From Pseudoflavonifractor sp. 60 (GTDB lineage Bacteria; Bacillota; Clostridia; Oscillospirales; Oscillospiraceae), in NCBI RefSeq assembly GCF_009911645.1, contig NZ_QWKI01000001.1, forward strand, positions 78,056 to 142,055: a stretch of 64,000 bases of DNA, read 5' to 3'. Below the pieces are notes generated by a model. It searched no databases. It was given only the letters and a program-made list of their open reading frames with translations, and had not been told where the DNA came from. Below are positions 59,978 through 64,000 of this stretch, piece by piece. The stretch's first letter is position 1. Every line of letters begins with the position of its first letter. Position numbers and translations under genes: made by a program.

Positions 59978-60571
59978 CTAAATGGTCAGGTCCTGGTCCT
60001 CTTTCAGCTCCGCCGCCTGGCGGAACAGAGCGGACATCACCTGAAAGAGCAGCCCTCCCATGAGGAAGGCGGGGACAAACAGAGCGTTGTAGGTAAACAG
60101 AGGCGCGTCGCTCCTCCAGTACAGAAAATTGAGAATCAGCCGGACCAGCGCCGCCCCGGAGATCACCCAGCAGCACTCCGCCGCCCGTTTCAGCGCCTGA
60201 GCATTGCGCCGCTGAAAGGGATTTCCCTCCAGAATGGTGTCCAATACCCGCTTGGCCTGCCAGAGAATGGAGGCGGTACATATCCCGCAGACCCAGAAAA
60301 ACAGGGTCAGCAGGGCTGGACCGGTCTCAGTCCACACAGCCCACCAGGAGGCAAAAAAGGTCAGCGCGATGGTAAAATTCCGCTCCCCTTGGCCGCTCAG
60401 CCACTGCTCCAGCCCATGCCGCAGTACTTGAGCAGCTTCGGCGGGGCCGCCCTCTGCCCGATAGGCCACAAATCCCGGCACCAGCACAAGACAGAGCACA
60501 TTGACAGCAAAAACGCTCCAGACCATCAGCCGCAAAATCCTTGCCAGACGCTGAACAGCAGTCTTTTCCAC
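59978..60571 (-). CDS. DUF2975 membrane protein
   Basis: The 197-residue protein has four predicted helices (about 12-34, 70-92, 122-143, 160-180 region). The ILEGNPFQRRNAQALKRAAE segment is the DUF2975 hallmark. The family is widespread beside YozG-type HTH genes and its role is not established; a membrane sensor for the HTH is a reasonable guess. A GTG start follows GAGGGGG. First gene of the nine-gene cassette. Confidence 0.8.
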   Translation of the reverse strand: MEKTAVQRLARILRLMVWSVFAVNVLCLVLVPGFVAYRAEGGPAEAAQVLRHGLEQWLSGQGERNFTIALTFFASWWAVWTETGPALLTLFFWVCGICTASILWQAKRVLDTILEGNPFQRRNAQALKRAAECCWVISGAALVRLILNFLYWRSDAPLFTYNALFVPAFLMGGLLFQVMSALFRQAAELKEDQDLTI

Positions 60572-60597
60572 GGAAAATTCCCCCTCTTTGTGGCACT

Positions 60598-60626
60598 ATC
60601 CTAGCACAGCGAAAACCGATTGTCAA
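60598..60626 (-). promoter_or_regulatory. Strong promoter of the DUF2975 cassette, with flanking inverted repeat
   Basis: Minus strand TTGACA (60621-60626), 17 bases, TAGGAT (60598-60603). CGAAAA at 60610-60615 and TTTTCG at 60642-60647 flank the -35 symmetrically and could bind the HTH protein. Confidence 0.65.
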
Positions 60627-60660
60627 TATATTTTTATTGTTTTTCGATAAATATAGGGTG

Positions 60661-60689
60661 TTCCAATTTCCTGCGCCCTATGGTATAAT
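60661..60689 (+). promoter_or_regulatory. Promoter of the 47-codon ORF
   Basis: TTCCAA (60661-60666), 17 bases, TATAAT (60684-60689) with TGG upstream. Confidence 0.6.
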
Positions 60690-60724
60690 AGACTTATAAT
60701 CAAAATAAAAGGAGGTATTCTACA

Positions 60725-60868
60725 ATGAATATGCAGGAAGTTGCACGTCTTCTCCTGGGTTTGCGGGCCGATGGATGGAGCGAAAAAAAGATCAACGACT
60801 TTCTCCTGTTTATCGAAACCGGAGAAGAGCAGTACAAGCCAAAAGGACAAGAAAACGCCGGAGTGTAA
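60725..60868 (+). CDS. Small protein of unknown function (47 aa)
   Basis: AAAGGAGG lies 9 bases before the ATG; a promoter and an overlapping terminator complete the unit. The product has two short amphipathic helices around ADGWSEKKINDFLLFIETGE. Nothing similar is known to me, but the signals make a real gene likely. Confidence 0.7.
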   Translation: MNMQEVARLLLGLRADGWSEKKINDFLLFIETGEEQYKPKGQENAGV

Positions 60869-60882
60869 CTCCGGCGTTTTTT
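60854..60882. terminator. Terminator overlapping the end of the 47-codon gene
   Basis: A perfect 11-bp stem (60854-60864 with 60868-60878), 3-base loop and T run. The stop codon lies in the loop and stem base. It also sits at the end of convergent nth. Confidence 0.85.
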
Positions 60883-60895
60883 GGCATCAATAGAG

Positions 60896-61540
60896 CTATC
60901 CATTTTTCGCAAAGTGGTCGCACCAAGGGCGCAGGGTACACTCCTGACACTGGGGCCGCCGGGCGACACACACCGCCCTGCCGTGGAGGACCATGCGGTG
61001 GCAGAAGTCGTTGGACTCCTCCGGGGGCAGGATCTTTCGCAGCTGCTGTTCCACCTTGGCTGGGTCCTTGGAGCCGTCAGTGAGCCCCAGCAGGCCGGTG
61101 ATCCGAATGCAGTGGGTGTCCGCCACCACTACGCCGGGGGTGTGGTACACGTCCCCCAGAATCAGATTGGCGGTCTTCCGGCCCACCCCGGGGAGCTTTA
61201 ACAGTTCTTCCATGGTGCCGGGCACCTTGCCGCCGTAGTCCCGGAGCAGCATCTGGGAAGCCAGCACAATATCTCTAGCCTTGGCCCGGAAAAAACCGGT
61301 GGAGTGAATATACTCCTCCACCTCTGAAATCTCGGCGTTGGCCAAGGCCTCCAGGGTGGGGAACCGGGCGTAGAGGGCGGGGGTCACCTGATTCACCCGC
61401 TCGTCGGTACACTGGGCCGCCAGCCGGACGGAAAAGAGCAGCTCATAGTCCTTTTTGTACTCCAGGGAACAGATACCCTCCGGATAGAGCACCTTCAGCT
61501 CCTCCACAATGGCACGGATATCCTCCGGGGTCTTGTTCAT
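60896..61540 (-). CDS. nth: Endonuclease III
   Basis: A DNA glycosylase/AP lyase for oxidised pyrimidines. The 214 residues contain the helix-hairpin-helix LPGVGRKTANLIL with the catalytic Lys, the catalytic Asp in VADTHCIRI and the 4Fe-4S ligands spaced C-x6-C-x2-C-x5-C at the C-terminus. The ATG at 61540 fits GAGAGGTGA; a GTG three codons earlier overlaps that site. Confidence 0.95.
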   Translation of the reverse strand: MNKTPEDIRAIVEELKVLYPEGICSLEYKKDYELLFSVRLAAQCTDERVNQVTPALYARFPTLEALANAEISEVEEYIHSTGFFRAKARDIVLASQMLLRDYGGKVPGTMEELLKLPGVGRKTANLILGDVYHTPGVVVADTHCIRITGLLGLTDGSKDPAKVEQQLRKILPPEESNDFCHRMVLHGRAVCVARRPQCQECTLRPWCDHFAKNG

Positions 61541-61666
61541 ATCAGTCACCTCTCGGTCGTTTTCCCCATTCTAGCACAGTCCGCCGGATTTTTCGAGTCT
61601 TTTCCTCAATTTGCCCTTGTATTTTTTCCGCCCAGCCGATATGATGGAGAGACGAGGTGAAATTCC

Positions 61667-62491
61667 ATGAAAAGTCTGTTCCGCTGCCCCCTGTGCGCCG
61701 CCCCTCTGGAGCGGGAGGAGCGCCGCTGGCTCTGCCCCAACGGCCACAGCTTCGACCGGGCCGCCGCCGGATATGTCCATCTGCTCCCCGCCAACCAGAA
61801 GCACTCCAAGGACCCGGGAGACGACAAGGCCATGGTGGCCGCCCGGTCCGCCTTTTTGGAAAAGGGCTTCTACCGGCCCCTGCGGGACGCCCTGTGCCTG
61901 GCGGTCACGGAATACGCAGTCAACTTCCCTGACCCAGTCCTGCTGGACAGCGGCTGCGGCGAGGGCTGGTACACCGCCGGACTGTTCCAGGCTCTGCGCA
62001 AGGAGGAGCCCAAAATCGCCGGCGTGGACCTGTCCAGGGCCGCTCTGCGCCGGGCCGCCAAACGGGTCCCGGAGGGAGAATTTGCCGTGGCCTCCGCCTA
62101 TCATCTGCCCCTCCCGGACCAGTCGGTGGACGTGCTGGTGAACATCTTCTCCCCCCTGGCGGCGGAGGAGTTCGCACGGGTCCTCCGCCCCTACGGGCTG
62201 TTCTGCTACGCGGTGCCCGCCGCCCGCCATCTGTGGGAGATGAAGGAAGTTTTATATGAAAAGCCCTACGAAAATCCGGTGAAGCGGGAGGAATACAGTG
62301 GTTTTCTCTGGATGGATGTAAAGGAAATTCGCTTTACGCTTAATTTGCAGGACAACAGCGACATTATGGCCCTGTTCCGCATGACCCCCTACGCCTGGAA
62401 GACCCCCAAGGAGGGCATCGCCAGGCTGGAAATGCTGGACCAGCTCACCTGTCAGGCGGGCTTTGACCTGCACCTCTATCAAAAAATATAG
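61667..62491 (+). CDS. 23S rRNA (guanine-N1)-methyltransferase, RlmA type
   Basis: The 274-residue enzyme has an N-terminal zinc finger (CPLC at 7-10, then CPNGH) with SFDRAAAGYVHLLP, followed by a SAM-binding Rossmann domain (LLDSGCGEGWYTAGL) and NIFSPLAAEEFARVLRP. This is the RlmA layout; RlmA-I (G745) and RlmA-II (G748, tylosin resistance) cannot be told apart by eye. GAGGTGA precedes the ATG. Confidence 0.9.
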   Translation: MKSLFRCPLCAAPLEREERRWLCPNGHSFDRAAAGYVHLLPANQKHSKDPGDDKAMVAARSAFLEKGFYRPLRDALCLAVTEYAVNFPDPVLLDSGCGEGWYTAGLFQALRKEEPKIAGVDLSRAALRRAAKRVPEGEFAVASAYHLPLPDQSVDVLVNIFSPLAAEEFARVLRPYGLFCYAVPAARHLWEMKEVLYEKPYENPVKREEYSGFLWMDVKEIRFTLNLQDNSDIMALFRMTPYAWKTPKEGIARLEMLDQLTCQAGFDLHLYQKI

Positions 62492-62492
62492 C

Positions 62493-62536
62493 AAAAGCGC
62501 CTGCTGTCTGCCCCGTACAGACAACAGGCGCTTTTT
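62493..62536. terminator. Bidirectional terminator
   Basis: Stem of 11 bp (62493-62503 with 62525-62535) extended by a 6-bp upper helix, 7-base loop, A and T runs on both sides. Confidence 0.85.
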
Positions 62537-63762
62537 CAGCCGCCCACTAGAATGGCCATGTGCGCCAGGGTTGCGCTGTCGTTTTTAAACAGCTCGTCCT
62601 GGAGCTTGATGCGCTGGCTTTGGTCGTGAACCAGAGCGCGGCTGGCCCGGACCACGGCGTGGAACAGCCGCGCCCGACTGACCTCCTTATCCATGGAGCA
62701 GACTGCGGAAAAGCGGTAAAAGCTGTACAGATTGCAGAGCTCTACATAACTTTTCCACAGATCTTGAGGTGTATCCAAGCTAGGCAGAACCATCTGGAAA
62801 ACTATACTCACCATCAGATTTTCCAAAAAATGTTCCGAATGGTTTAAAAATTCATCCAGTTTGTTCTCCAAATTTTGATAATATTCTGTATTGGCAGATA
62901 TTCGGCTCAGATTTAGAGCTTCCAGGGAAGTTTCTCCGGTAGCAGCGGACAGCAGCTCGGCAACTAGCTCACTGCCTAGGGCTTTAAGCAGTTTGAAGAG
63001 TAAGTATACATTGTTGCTGATAAACATCTGCTGGTTTCCAGGCATTTTTTCCAAACTCTTCACCAGTGAATCCGGATTTTGGAGTAACACTTGCCATTGA
63101 AGCAGAGCATGGTCCAGTGTAGAGGCGTCCTGCCAATCTAAACCCATCAGCTGTTGGGACATCAGACCCAGTAACAGAAAGCGACGGGATAGGGGCAGAG
63201 CACGGGCCTGGAGAGCGTCAATCCATAGTGCCCGGACAACAGAAAAACGGGCTTCCATTGGGTTCTTTGTCCAATAAATTCTGTGCTTTTCCTTCGGCAG
63301 GGGTTCTTCGATAAAATCCACCCCATCCTTTAAGTCCCAAAGCAGGGCCAGCACCCCCTCGCAGGAGGGGGAGAGGGCGTACTCCAGGGCGGCGGAGGTG
63401 TAGATAGTGCCGCGGGGATAGGTTCGGCACACATTGGGCAGGACGCCCTCTCCACACTCCAGTTGGAGGCGGCAGAGGCCTTCCGGGGTGTGAAAGGCAC
63501 AACGGCCCTCCTCGCTCTGGTGAAATTCCGCATACATCTTGCCGTGGGCCCGCTCGTTGAGACGGCCCAAGCTCTGCTCCACCATCTGCTTCAGTTCATC
63601 GCTCCGGGCCGCCCGTTTAACGGCCAGATAGTCTTTTTTGCTGAACTCAATCCGCCAGCCGTCGTCACAGCAGTTGTCCTGACAGGCCCCCATGATGCAG
63701 TGGAAGTCCTTGTAGTAGGCGGGCATGAGGGCGGTTCTGACTGGGATTTGTTTTTCTGACAT
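62536..63762 (-). CDS. FliB-like lysine-N-methylase
   Basis: The 408-residue protein starts with the Cys-rich motif of the FliB/YkgJ type: FHCIMGACQDNCCDDGW, then CAFHTPEGLCRLQ and NVCRTYPR, the presumed metal-binding N-terminal half; the C-terminal half is helical. FliB methylates lysines of flagellin in Salmonella. No flagellar gene is in this window, so the substrate here is uncertain. GAGGTG precedes the ATG. Confidence 0.8.
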   Translation of the reverse strand: MSEKQIPVRTALMPAYYKDFHCIMGACQDNCCDDGWRIEFSKKDYLAVKRAARSDELKQMVEQSLGRLNERAHGKMYAEFHQSEEGRCAFHTPEGLCRLQLECGEGVLPNVCRTYPRGTIYTSAALEYALSPSCEGVLALLWDLKDGVDFIEEPLPKEKHRIYWTKNPMEARFSVVRALWIDALQARALPLSRRFLLLGLMSQQLMGLDWQDASTLDHALLQWQVLLQNPDSLVKSLEKMPGNQQMFISNNVYLLFKLLKALGSELVAELLSAATGETSLEALNLSRISANTEYYQNLENKLDEFLNHSEHFLENLMVSIVFQMVLPSLDTPQDLWKSYVELCNLYSFYRFSAVCSMDKEVSRARLFHAVVRASRALVHDQSQRIKLQDELFKNDSATLAHMAILVGG

Positions 63763-64000
63763 GGTAACACCTCAAAATATGACAGTTTCTGTAGGGGCCA
63801 ATGCAACACCGCAAAAGCGGCAGCTGCCGCCCGCCCCCTTTGGCAAAGGGGGTGCCTGAGCGAAGCGAAGGCGGGGGATTGTCAACGGCAGACTACCTTC
63901 TATTTGAGCTTTTAAGTAAAAGCAGTGCCAGCAGGTCAATCCCCACCGGCTTCGCCGGAGCCCCTTTTCAAAGGGGCCAGGCCGCCTGCGGGCGGGACGA
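63763..64000. repeat. Hairpin-rich repeat region at window edge (REP/REPIN- or MITE-like)
   Basis: No gene. Strong hairpins: 63834-63842 with 63844-63852, 63946-63950 with 63954-63958, and 63960-63967 with 63970-63977. GGGGATTG (63874-63881) is the inverted repeat of CAATCCCC (63937-63944), so the left and right parts face each other around about 55 bases. Such units recur many times in Oscillospiraceae genomes; that they repeat here is expected, not shown. Confidence 0.55.

Overview
The window is a GC-rich, gene-dense stretch of chromosome from a spore-forming member of the Clostridia. spoIVA, a sipL-type gene, a 23-codon spoVM, yqfC-yqfD and a DUF4364 gene indicate an endospore former. The GC content, the single shikimate operon with an aroE-aroK fusion and a PPi-type phosphofructokinase fit the Oscillospiraceae (Flavonifractor/Lawsonibacter/Oscillibacter-like). 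That placement is inference; no 16S rRNA gene is present. I see no prophage, CRISPR array, rRNA or convincing tRNA gene.

Layout. 1-1.65 kb (minus): SUKH/SMI1 and Imm22-like immunity genes and an unknown gene. 1.7-3.0 kb: pyrophosphate-type phosphofructokinase. 3.1-11.8 kb: a complete shikimate plus Phe/Tyr operon (aroF-tyrA-aroB-aroA-aroC-pheA-aroEK-aroD). It is preceded by a 34-codon leader ORF with six Phe and four Tyr codons, overlapping mutually exclusive hairpins and an intrinsic terminator, which together look like a ribosome-mediated attenuator. 11.9-16.4 kb: gltX, two proteins of unknown function and a GIY-YIG protein. 16.7-29.6 kb (minus): a long operon for dipeptide import and breakdown (M20 hydrolase, DppBCDF-type ABC transporter, lipoprotein receptor, two M28 peptidases flanking an enolase-superfamily dipeptide epimerase). 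A LysR-type regulator lies upstream, and a 15-bp palindrome sits just upstream of the operon promoter.

30-42.9 kb: trpS, a TagO/WecA transferase and UDP-GlcNAc 2-epimerase pair, small acidic proteins, a phosphodiesterase, cardiolipin synthase, a Cys-rich probable spore-coat protein, DUF4364, a flavin-binding-type protein, an AI-2E family permease and purB. 43-48.8 kb (minus): a leuC-leuD-leuB operon interrupted by four small genes of unknown, immunity-like character, with two more such genes downstream. 48.9-50.2 kb: a small ORF, an unknown gene and a Crp/Fnr regulator.

50.3-56.7 kb (minus): a sporulation block. spoVM, sipL and spoIVA are consecutive, followed upstream by a small XRE regulator diverging from a 60-codon ORF, then phoH, yqfD and yqfC. 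Several of these have sequences resembling sigma-E promoters. 56.7-60.6 kb (minus): a nine-gene cassette led by a DUF2975/HTH pair, followed by small membrane proteins and a lipoprotein without recognised function. 60.7-64 kb: a 47-codon ORF, nth, rlmA, a FliB-like gene and a hairpin-rich repeat at the window edge.
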